Shown here one piece after another: positions 1 through 7,098 of a stretch of 10,769 bases of DNA. The first letter of the stretch is position 1; each line of letters begins with the position of its first letter. The DNA comes from Treponema sp. (lineage in GTDB: Bacteria > Spirochaetota > Spirochaetia > Treponematales > Breznakiellaceae), in the NCBI GenBank assembly GCA_031270205.1, contig JAISYA010000077.1, positions 1 to 10,769 on the forward strand. Reading direction: 5' to 3'. Below the pieces are notes generated by a model that saw nothing but the letters and a program-made list of their open reading frames with translations, searched no databases and had not been told where the DNA came from. A program made the translations under genes and the position numbers.

Positions 1-1493
1 TTTTCCAGCAGCTTGAAGGACAGCAGCAAAAACCACCGGTTGTTGCTGCGTTCCACGTCCAGGCCGGTGATCTTCTGTATGCGCTGCAGCCGGTAAAGCA
101 GGGTGCTGCGGTGGATGTACAGTTCCTTTATGGTCTGCACCGGACGCAGGTTGTTTTCCAGAAAAACATACAGGGTGCGGTAATAATCGGTGTTGTGCGC
201 CTCATCATAGCGCAGCAGGGTGAGCAGCTCCGGGGCGCAGACCATTCTGGCGGGCAGTTCCCTGGTGCAGCTTTCAAGGAGCTGCAACTCCAGCATGTCC
301 CTGAAGCGGTGCAGGCGTTCCTCCGGGCGGCGGCGGGAACCCAGGGCAAGGGCAAGTTCCGCCTGTTTGAAGTATTGGGGGAATTCGCCGAAACCGGTAA
401 ATGGGGAACTCATGCCTGAGCGGAGTTTTTCTTCTTCCAGGAGAGCAAGCGCCGGCCGTAGCGCCTTGTCCGTCACGGCGCCGGCTTTTCCCCCGGCCTC
501 CGCTTCAATCAGGGAAAGGTTGATAAAAGCCGCGGCGCCGTTGTCATGTTCAAAAACAGCCGCGCCGTTCAGCCCTTTCCTGAGCCGCTCCAGCCGCGGA
601 CCGGCCCCTTCCCGCTTGTCGGCGACTATTTTCAAACAGATAAAGTAATGCCCCTTCTCCCAGCCGTATTCGCCGAAGCGCTGTTCGATAAAACGGAGGC
701 CGCGGTATTCGCCGTCGAGTGTTTTTTTCACCGTATCGGAAAGGTTTGTGTCCGCAGTGGTCCCGGAAAAAGCGGACTGCACAAGGTTGGCCAAATGTTC
801 CAGCAGGGGAGTATCCGAGAGGACAAATTTTCGGGAAAGCTCAAGGAGCATAAGACGGCATTTTGATTTATCCTGCCGGGAAATATTGATGTAGAGACTC
901 CGCACCCCGGCGGTGCAGGGGGTAAAAAAAGCGGCCTTTTGTTTGGCGTAGGATTCATTGAAATCCGCCGCGTTGATGTAATCCGCGACTTTCTTTTTCT
1001 CCATCAGCGAGATTGCCGGCATATCGTCCGCGTATTCTTTGGAAAAGGCCATGGTAGAAAGATTCTGATCATAAAGGATCAGCGGATTTTGAAAAATGGC
1101 AAAACTGCGATCCAGCATTTGCTGAACCGTACCCCTTTCGCTAAGGATATCCCGCAGATCCGAATCCCAGTCCCCGTACACGGAACAAACATTCTCCACC
1201 GCGTTATGGATGTCGAAAACGGAAATTCCCTTAAAGACAAACGCCGCCTCAAAAAACGGGACCAGTTCCTCGGCCCCGTCTCCGGTGTACATAAGAATGG
1301 AATTGGTTTTTACCGTTGGTTTGGCGGCGATGACCGCGTCATCGGCTATGTATATCTGTCCGTCCCTGCAGTCCTTCCCGTTCCTGAGAAAATGCTGCCG
1401 CTCAAAGTCCAGATCGCCGCCGATGTTGCCAAAAACCGCGAATGTAAAAATACTTTTCAGGTCTCTGTAGAGAATGCCAACGCTGACTTTCAT
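1..1493 (-). CDS. PucR/CdaR-type transcriptional regulator, C-terminus cut by window edge
   Basis: This open frame runs without a stop from an ATG at 1493-1491 to the window edge, giving 497 visible residues. The last ~60 residues contain ENNLRPVQTIKELYIHRSTL followed by LLYRLQRIQKITGLDV. This is the C-terminal helix-turn-helix typical of PucR/CdaR regulators, so few residues should be missing. Residues ~118-245 (NPLILYDQNLSTMAFSKE onward) resemble the GAF-like sensory region of these proteins. Residues ~260-340 fit the degenerate GGDEF-like middle domain. Family members usually respond to a small molecule or metabolic state; no ligand can be read here. The gene starts 40 nt after the LolE-type permease and is probably the operon's last or near-last gene. 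ATG 1493 is the first normal start codon, but only a weak GGTAAG precedes it and the frame stays open upstream. The family call is firm; the target is unknown. Confidence 0.85.
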   Translation of the reverse strand, partial: MKVSVGILYRDLKSIFTFAVFGNIGGDLDFERQHFLRNGKDCRDGQIYIADDAVIAAKPTVKTNSILMYTGDGAEELVPFFEAAFVFKGISVFDIHNAVENVCSVYGDWDSDLRDILSERGTVQQMLDRSFAIFQNPLILYDQNLSTMAFSKEYADDMPAISLMEKKKVADYINAADFNESYAKQKAAFFTPCTAGVRSLYINISRQDKSKCRLMLLELSRKFVLSDTPLLEHLANLVQSAFSGTTADTNLSDTVKKTLDGEYRGLRFIEQRFGEYGWEKGHYFICLKIVADKREGAGPRLERLRKGLNGAAVFEHDNGAAAFINLSLIEAEAGGKAGAVTDKALRPALALLEEEKLRSGMSSPFTGFGEFPQYFKQAELALALGSRRRPEERLHRFRDMLELQLLESCTRELPARMVCAPELLTLLRYDEAHNTDYYRTLYVFLENNLRPVQTIKELYIHRSTLLYRLQRIQKITGLDVERSNNRWFLLLSFKLLE

Positions 1494-1533
1494 GGGCTTA
1501 CCGGAATCAGTATAGAAAATAATATCACACGAA

Positions 1534-2793
1534 TCAATATTTCCTGAGCAAATCCATGGGTTTGAGTTTCCCCGCGCGGCGCGCCGGAATCCAGGAGGCG
1601 GCTACGGAACAAAAAATCGTAAAACAGCCGATGAGAAACACGGCAAACCAGTCGATGATAATGGGAATGGTTTCAAGATAAAAGCCGGGATCGAGGAGTT
1701 TTACTTCACCGCCGTGGAACAGGCTTGAAAAAAAACTGAGGAGCGCTTCCAGGGAATGGATAAGGGGATTGATGAAATTGCCGATGAGAAGTCCCAGGGT
1801 TATGCCGATGATTGCGCCTGAGAGGCCGGTAAGAAAGCTCCCCCAGAAAAACACGCCGGTTACGCCCCGGACGCTCGCGCCGGTAACTTTAAGAACGGCG
1901 ATGTCCCGCTGCCGCTCTATGACCAGCATGGACGTGGCGGAAGAAACGTTCACCGCCGCCACAATCACCACCAGCGCCATGATAAAGAGGAGGAGCTGCC
2001 TGGTGGACTCGTAGGAGCTGTACTGGGAGCGAAGCAGGGCCTTCCAGGTGTACACGCCATAGCCCGCGCCCAGCGCCGAATACAGAGAAAGGACTGCGGA
2101 ATCCGCTCTCCGGTAAGGATCATCGATTTTTACAATCAGACTGGTGGAGGATAGTTCCGGGGAGAGAATGTCCCTGCCCCCTTCCCAGCTGATGATGCAC
2201 CAGAGCGCGTCAAGTTCGTGGTAGCCCGAAGAGACGATGCCCCGCACGGTAAAGGCAGTCATCCGGGGGACGCTACGCCCGTCGGGATTTGTTCTGATCG
2301 TCATAAGGCGCACCGTGTCCCCCGCTTCCGCGCCGATGGCGGAGGCGAGATTTTCACCTAACAGCATATCCCGATCCGATTCAGGTTTTGAAACGCCCGC
2401 CAGGATTTTCAGGTAGCCGCCGCCGCTCTCCCAGAACGAAGGATCCACAGAGCGGACGGTCGCGCCGGTTTTCCCGTTTTTTCCCACGAGAACCCCCACG
2501 CTCTGCTGTTCCGGCCACAGTCCCCTGACGCCGGCAATGCCCCTGATTTTTTCCGCGGGCTCTTCCAGTTCTTCGGGATCAAACCAGTTAAAAACCTGCA
2601 AGTGGCCGGTTCCCAATTCCAGATAGCGGTCAATAATGCCGCGGATCATGCCGTCGGCCACAATGAGGGTAACGATAATCGGGATAAGACTCACGGCGAT
2701 CCCCGCGGCCGCTCCCAGGAGATACCGGCCTCCTTCGTGCACCCGGCCCCACAGGTAACGGATGGCAATGAAAAAACCTGCCCGGTTTTTCAC
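1534..2793 (-). CDS. lolE: LolE-type lipoprotein-releasing ABC transporter permease (FtsX/MacB fold)
   Basis: The 419-residue protein has the layout of a LolC/LolE permease. One membrane segment lies near residues 23-45, a periplasmic MacB-type core at ~46-260, and three more membrane segments at ~266-288, ~313-340 and ~377-402. The tail, with ARRAGKLKPMDLLRKY, matches the FtsX-family cytoplasmic end, and VIERQRDIAVLKVTGAS is the usual coupling region before TM3. In the family, such subunits pair with a second permease and LolD to lift lipoproteins out of the inner membrane for transfer to LolA. The start is GTG (2793-2791), overlapping the lolD stop by 4 nt (GTGA). A GGAGG at 2805-2801 lies 7 nt upstream and supports this start, so translation is probably coupled. 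The LolE versus LolC label rests on gene order; a MacB-like exporter is the main alternative. Confidence 0.85.
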   Translation of the reverse strand: MKNRAGFFIAIRYLWGRVHEGGRYLLGAAAGIAVSLIPIIVTLIVADGMIRGIIDRYLELGTGHLQVFNWFDPEELEEPAEKIRGIAGVRGLWPEQQSVGVLVGKNGKTGATVRSVDPSFWESGGGYLKILAGVSKPESDRDMLLGENLASAIGAEAGDTVRLMTIRTNPDGRSVPRMTAFTVRGIVSSGYHELDALWCIISWEGGRDILSPELSSTSLIVKIDDPYRRADSAVLSLYSALGAGYGVYTWKALLRSQYSSYESTRQLLLFIMALVVIVAAVNVSSATSMLVIERQRDIAVLKVTGASVRGVTGVFFWGSFLTGLSGAIIGITLGLLIGNFINPLIHSLEALLSFFSSLFHGGEVKLLDPGFYLETIPIIIDWFAVFLIGCFTIFCSVAASWIPARRAGKLKPMDLLRKY

Positions 2794-3521
2794 GCGTCCG
2801 CCTCCGCTCCGTCACAGGCAAGCAGCCCTTTTTCCAGAGTGTAACGTATCGAAGCCCTGGCGGCGACTTTTTCATCATGGGTGACGACGATTAGGGTTTT
2901 GCCCCATTTTTCCGCGCCGGCGTAGAGGATATCCGCCACCATGGCGCTGTTGTCCGGATCAAGGTTTCCGGTAGGCTCGTCGGCGAGGATCACGCCGGGA
3001 TCATTTATCATGGAACGGGCCACCGCCACCCGCTGGCGCTCGCCGCCGGAAAGCTGGGAAGGGAAATGGCCGGCCCTGTCCTCAAGTTTTACATCGGCCA
3101 AAAGAGCGCGGGCCTTTTCCAGGGCATCACTTTTTTTAATTCCCGCGATAAAGGCGGGAAGCATTACGTTTTCCAAAGCGGTAAAATCTTTCAATAAATA
3201 ATGAAACTGAAAAATGAATCCCACCTGTTTACCTCGGCGCCCGGACAGTTCCTTTTCAGACAGGCCGGTAATTTCCGCGCCGTTGATAAAAACCCTTCCG
3301 CCGTCACACCGGTCAAGCCCGCCGAGAATGTTGAGCAGGGTACTTTTGCCGCTGCCGCTCTGCCCGCTTACCGCCGCCGAAAGTCCTTTGGGAATGTCAA
3401 AACTCACCCCCTTGAGAATATGCAGGGTCTCTGTACCGGATACATAATTTTTGACGATGTTGTCCGCCCTGACCATAATTCCGGCGGGCGGATTCGATTC
3501 TTCACCTGACACATTACTCAT
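2790..3521 (-). CDS. lolD: LolD-type ABC transporter ATP-binding protein
   Basis: This 243-residue ATPase has every ABC motif intact. Walker A is GQSGSGKST (53-61), the Q-loop glutamine is Q105 in FIFQFHYLL, the signature is LSGGE (157-161), Walker B is VILADE (177-182), and the switch histidine is H215. The stretch FQFHYLLKDFTALENVMLP is characteristic of LolD and its MacB relatives. It should power the two flanking permeases, hydrolysing ATP on the cytoplasmic face to release lipoproteins from the inner membrane. The ATG at 3521 overlaps the end of lolC by 8 nt (ATGAGTAA). GGAGG at 3535-3531 is 9 nt upstream and fixes this start over the internal Met16. The N-terminus (MSNVSGEESNPPAG) extends about 15 residues beyond the usual ABC domain. 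Confidence 0.92.
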   Translation of the reverse strand: MSNVSGEESNPPAGIMVRADNIVKNYVSGTETLHILKGVSFDIPKGLSAAVSGQSGSGKSTLLNILGGLDRCDGGRVFINGAEITGLSEKELSGRRGKQVGFIFQFHYLLKDFTALENVMLPAFIAGIKKSDALEKARALLADVKLEDRAGHFPSQLSGGERQRVAVARSMINDPGVILADEPTGNLDPDNSAMVADILYAGAEKWGKTLIVVTHDEKVAARASIRYTLEKGLLACDGAEADA

Positions 3522-4863
3522 AACGCAGCACCTCCGCGGGCCGTATGCGGCAAACCCTTCCCGAAGCGAACCATGCCGCCAGCAGGGCGGAAAGAAAACC
3601 GAACATAAAAACCAGCGCCACCTCGTGGGGAATAATGCGGGACGGAGTTTCTTTGATGTAAAATACCGCGGGAGAAAAAATAGCGAAATTCCCCATTTCC
3701 CCCGCGCCGAAAAAAGACATTAACACATTTGCGATATTGATAAAAAAATTAACGATGCCTTCCAAAATTGAAAAGAAAAGGGAAATGTTCGAGGCGATGA
3801 GCAGCCCCAAAACGAGGCCCGACGCCGCGCCCGCAAAACCGATGATCGCGCCGTCACAGACAAACACAAAACGTACCGCGTTCTCCCTGCCCCCGACAGC
3901 CCTGAGGAGGCCGATTTCTTCCCGGTGCTCCAGCACCGATCTCCTCTGTGTCTGAAAAATATTGAGACCCACCACAATAAATATCAGGCCCACCAGAATA
4001 AACATGAAAAGTTTTTCCGTCCGCAGCGCGCCGAAAAAAGAGCGGTTATAATCCCGCCAGCTTGAAAGTTTTATCTCTTCAAATCCGGCCCGCCCGGAGA
4101 AAGCCTGCCGCGCCGTTTCAAGAATCTGCCGGTCCTGAAAACGGTTTTTCAGCTTCACCCCCAGGGTGACGCCGGATTCGGAAAAAAACCCGGCGCTTTC
4201 AATATTGATAAAGCCCCAGCTCGTGTCATATTCGTAAAAGCCGGTTCTGAATATTCCGGTAACGGTAAAAGTTTCCACGCCGGCCCCGTCTGTTTCGGAC
4301 GACGATTCCCCGCTGCCGGTGTCAACCGCGCCTCCGGAAAGAATACCGGCTATCGAAAAAAGGGTTATCTCATCGCCGATGCCCGCTCCCAGCCGGGCGG
4401 CCAGTTCCGCGCCAAGGAGCGCCGCACGGCGGTCCGAGACGGCAAAGGAGCCGGCCTCAAATTCCAGCCTGGCCCCCAGGGCCGGATCACGCTCAAGGGC
4501 ATCCGCGGGAAGTCCCCGGATCATTATTGGCCGCTGTCCGCCCCGGCTGCCCCGGACAAGGCCCTGGAATTCCCTGAAGGAAAGGATCGCGTTTATTCCG
4601 GGAAGCGCCGCGAGGATACTTTCGGCTTCTTCCGCTTTTTCGGCGGGAAAAGATTCCAGCCGTAAATGTCCCGAGGAAATTTCCAGAATGTTTTCGATAA
4701 AACTCAACTGGAATCCGTTCATCACCGCCAGAATCACAATCAAAACCAAAACGCCGGTGGCTATTCCCAAAATCGCCAAAATGGGAGAGGGCGAATTTCC
4801 CCGGCCCCTGAAAATATACCGCGCCGCCACATACCAAATCCAGGCGGCCCTGTTGTTCTTCAT
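3514..4863 (-). CDS. lolC: LolC-type lipoprotein-releasing ABC transporter permease
   Basis: The 449-residue protein is the second LolC/LolE-family permease of the cassette. TM1 lies at ~26-48 (PILAILGIATGVLVLIVILA), followed by a periplasmic domain to ~280. TM2 is ~284-303, TM3 lies around 330-370 and TM4 at ~412-434. The protein ends in IRPAEVLRYE, the standard C-terminus of this family. HREEIGLLRAVGG (313-325) is the coupling region that contacts the ATPase. It is somewhat longer than typical LolC/LolE proteins, partly because of a Gly/Ser/Glu-rich insert at ~175-197 in the periplasmic domain. The ATG at 4863 starts 10 nt after the preceding stop codon, with AAGG 7 nt upstream. The order permease-ATPase-permease matches the lolCDE arrangement of Gram-negative bacteria. 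Confidence 0.88.
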   Translation of the reverse strand: MKNNRAAWIWYVAARYIFRGRGNSPSPILAILGIATGVLVLIVILAVMNGFQLSFIENILEISSGHLRLESFPAEKAEEAESILAALPGINAILSFREFQGLVRGSRGGQRPIMIRGLPADALERDPALGARLEFEAGSFAVSDRRAALLGAELAARLGAGIGDEITLFSIAGILSGGAVDTGSGESSSETDGAGVETFTVTGIFRTGFYEYDTSWGFINIESAGFFSESGVTLGVKLKNRFQDRQILETARQAFSGRAGFEEIKLSSWRDYNRSFFGALRTEKLFMFILVGLIFIVVGLNIFQTQRRSVLEHREEIGLLRAVGGRENAVRFVFVCDGAIIGFAGAASGLVLGLLIASNISLFFSILEGIVNFFINIANVLMSFFGAGEMGNFAIFSPAVFYIKETPSRIIPHEVALVFMFGFLSALLAAWFASGRVCRIRPAEVLRYE

Positions 4864-4873
4864 TCCCGCGCCT

Positions 4874-6106
4874 TTACATGTTACGCCGTATCCGTGTTTC
4901 GGATATTTTTCTGCCGCCTTCCCATTCCGCCCTGAGTACGACCGCGCCGTTCATGTACAGTTCTTCAATATCCCTGCCGTCTTCGGCGTACACCATGCGT
5001 TCCAGAACCCCGTTGTATAAATTGCGTTCAATTATCCGGTCTCCCCTGTCGTTGTACTCGTATTCGACAAGCCATTCATCATCCCCTTCGGTTCTGAGCG
5101 CCGAAGAAACCCGGTTGCCGGACCAGGTGTTTTGAATCACCCATACCTCTGTATCAGTGTCATCTAACAGCGTTTGAGTCAATATCCGGCCCCGCTCGTC
5201 GGTGGTAAATACCATCCGGTAGCCCGGCTTGACGTCAAATTCCCCGAAGAATTCGGAATTCACGGCGAGTTTTTCCTCGGAAAAATCTTCCTGCGCCGCG
5301 AGGTCGAGCACACGGTTCGGAAAAGCGAGGCTGATCGGAAGGGCCTCAATATCTTCATGAAAAACCCGGTTAATTGAGCGCAGTGAAAGAGAACGGTTGT
5401 AGCGGTAATCATCGGTAAACGTTTTTATAAATTCGCCGCCGTCACTTCCTTCCACCGCTTCCGCCGGTTTCCGCCGGCCCTCGGCCCTAATCAAAAGGCC
5501 GCCCCGGTAGGAATAAGTAGTTAACATTTCGCCGCCGTCATCGCTAAACATATACTCTTCGATGATGCGGTAATTTTCGTTGTATATTTCGATAAATCCC
5601 CAGGGGGCGCGTCCGGTTGGCTCATCCGAGCCTGAGGTCTCTTCGCCGGCTTCTTCGCTTTCTTCAGAAACGGGCGGCGCTTCTTTCACGACGGGCTCGC
5701 TCTTGCGGTCCCTGTTCAAAACGGAGACCAGGCGGGCTGTCCCCCTGCTGTCGCGAAATATCCACTGTCTGCGGGATTCCTCTCCCCTGGTAAACAGCGC
5801 GTGAATCTCAATGAGATAGTCGCTCCGGTAAAAGGGCGCAAGTGTCTCCGGCAGATCTCCCGTGCGGGCATGGTCGATGAGCAGGGCGTATTCGTTGTGC
5901 AGAGCCGCGGTCCGCGAGGAAACTTCTTCCAGCGTCATGCCGCCGGCGTTGGAACGAAACCAGCGGGCGGAATCGGTAGTGGAGGGACCGCTTTCCAGGG
6001 CAAGGGCGGGAAAGGCCCCCAGCAGTAAAACAGAGAAAAAAACAACCGGTTTGAGTTTTTCCCAGAACCGGCCGCCTTCGATCTTGAGCCGAAGGTCCGG
6101 CAGCAA
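4874..6106 (-). CDS. Exported protein of unknown function with YD/MORN-like hairpin repeats
   Basis: I do not recognise this family. From a TTG at 6106 it would be 410 residues. A hydrophobic stretch at ~21-36 (VVFFSVLLLGAFPALA) has an ALA cleavage site, so it is probably exported. Residues ~85-100 (WIFRDSRGTARLVSV) and the C-terminal ~180 residues show short, spaced Y/W-x-x-x-G-R patterns such as VEYEYNDRGDRIIERNLY and MVYAEDGRDIEELYMNGAV. These suggest a run of beta-hairpins like YD (RHS) or MORN repeats. A Glu/Ser/Gly-rich low-complexity stretch (PPVSEESEEAGEETSGS) separates the two parts. The start is uncertain. The frame is open up to ATG 6268 and ATG 6226, both inside ftsY, and has a GTG at 6193 just after the ftsY stop. 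I prefer 6106 because GAGGG lies 5 nt upstream and it leaves a conventional signal peptide. It ends 10 nt before lolC, so a link to lipoprotein trafficking is plausible but unproven. Confidence 0.7.
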   Translation of the reverse strand: MLPDLRLKIEGGRFWEKLKPVVFFSVLLLGAFPALALESGPSTTDSARWFRSNAGGMTLEEVSSRTAALHNEYALLIDHARTGDLPETLAPFYRSDYLIEIHALFTRGEESRRQWIFRDSRGTARLVSVLNRDRKSEPVVKEAPPVSEESEEAGEETSGSDEPTGRAPWGFIEIYNENYRIIEEYMFSDDGGEMLTTYSYRGGLLIRAEGRRKPAEAVEGSDGGEFIKTFTDDYRYNRSLSLRSINRVFHEDIEALPISLAFPNRVLDLAAQEDFSEEKLAVNSEFFGEFDVKPGYRMVFTTDERGRILTQTLLDDTDTEVWVIQNTWSGNRVSSALRTEGDDEWLVEYEYNDRGDRIIERNLYNGVLERMVYAEDGRDIEELYMNGAVVLRAEWEGGRKISETRIRRNM

Positions 6107-6197
6107 ATGATCCCTCGTATCAAGCGCGAGGGCGGCCAATTCCCGCTTTGGGAAAAGACTTTCGGGAAACGCCTGTTTAATTTTTTTATCCACTTTA

Positions 6198-7082
6198 TTA
6201 TTCAACGCCCGCAAATTCCCTCGCATAACTGTGGGGATCAAAAGGCCGGATATCCCCGTATTTTTCACCGGTACAGAGATACACCACAGGCAGGCTCAGC
6301 TCCGAGGCCAGGGAAAACACCACCCCGCCCCTGGCCGTGGAATCGTATTTGGTCAGGATTACCCCTTCGGGGGAAACCGCCTCGTTAAATATTGCGGCCT
6401 GGGCAAGGGCGTTCCTGCCGGTAGTTGCGTCTAACACCAGATACTTGATATACCGCGCGCCGGCGGCCCGTGACTCCACCACGCGGTCAATTTTCCGCAG
6501 TTCTTCCACAAGGGCGGATTTGGTGTGCATCCTCCCCGCGGTGTCGGCGATGATAAAATCCCCGCCGCCGGCCCGGGCCGCCTCAATCGCGTCGTACACC
6601 ACCGCCGCCGGATCGCCGCCGTGCTGATGGGCGATTACCCGTATGCCGAGCCGTTCCCCATGTATCTTGAGCTGGTCGATGGCCGCCGCCCTGAAAGTGT
6701 CCGCCGCGGCAAGAATGGGTTTTTGCCCGTATGTGTCACGGTACAGGGCGGCCAGTTTCGCGGCGCTGGTGGTTTTTCCCACGCCGTTTACCCCAAGCAG
6801 CAGCATTACGGTCAGTTTTCCTTCCGGCGAAAGACCGGCGGGGTCTGTTCCCGTTCCGCCTTTTTTCAGTTCCTCTTCCAGCAGCTCGGCGAGTTTAAGG
6901 GGCAGTTCTTCCGGCGAAGGTCTGTTTTTTTTACAGCGCTCCCGCAGAATCTCCGCGGTCCGGTACGCTTCCGCCGCGCCGAAATCCCCTTCCACCAGCA
7001 GATCGGTCAGTTCCTCAAAAAAATCTTCCGAAATGGCGGCGTTCCGCTTGAAAAATATTTTTATCTTATCCGCAAAACCCAT
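6198..7082 (-). CDS. ftsY: FtsY, signal recognition particle receptor GTPase
   Basis: FtsY docks the ribosome-SRP complex at the inner membrane and hands nascent membrane proteins to SecYEG. Both SRP and FtsY then hydrolyse GTP. The 294-residue protein carries the full NG domain: an N-domain helical bundle at ~1-75, G1 GVNGVGKTT (97-105), G2 DTFRAAA (128-134), G3 DTAGR (180-184), G4 TKYD (244-247) and the closing CTGEK (270-274) plus RPFDP. The usual G4 surroundings TKLDGTAKGG appear here as TKYDSTARGG, a conservative variant. There is no acidic A domain before the N domain, so this is the short form found in many bacteria. Membrane binding would depend on the N-terminal amphipathic helix MGFADKIKIFFKR. 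The gene lies 16 nt after the PEGA-like gene. The Shine-Dalgarno before ATG 7082 is weak (GTGAG), hinting at translational coupling. Confidence 0.96.
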   Translation of the reverse strand: MGFADKIKIFFKRNAAISEDFFEELTDLLVEGDFGAAEAYRTAEILRERCKKNRPSPEELPLKLAELLEEELKKGGTGTDPAGLSPEGKLTVMLLLGVNGVGKTTSAAKLAALYRDTYGQKPILAAADTFRAAAIDQLKIHGERLGIRVIAHQHGGDPAAVVYDAIEAARAGGGDFIIADTAGRMHTKSALVEELRKIDRVVESRAAGARYIKYLVLDATTGRNALAQAAIFNEAVSPEGVILTKYDSTARGGVVFSLASELSLPVVYLCTGEKYGDIRPFDPHSYAREFAGVE

Positions 7083-7098
7083 TGGTAAAACTCACTTT

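Noticed and set aside
939..1547. 202-codon plus-strand open frame
   Set aside because: It is antisense to the well-supported PucR-type regulator, whose reading frame and domain matches are clear on the minus strand.
4319..5020. 233-codon plus-strand open frame across the lolC start
   Set aside because: It is a shadow of lolC and its neighbour on the minus strand, rich in Ser/Arg/Pro with no recognisable domain or ribosome-binding site.
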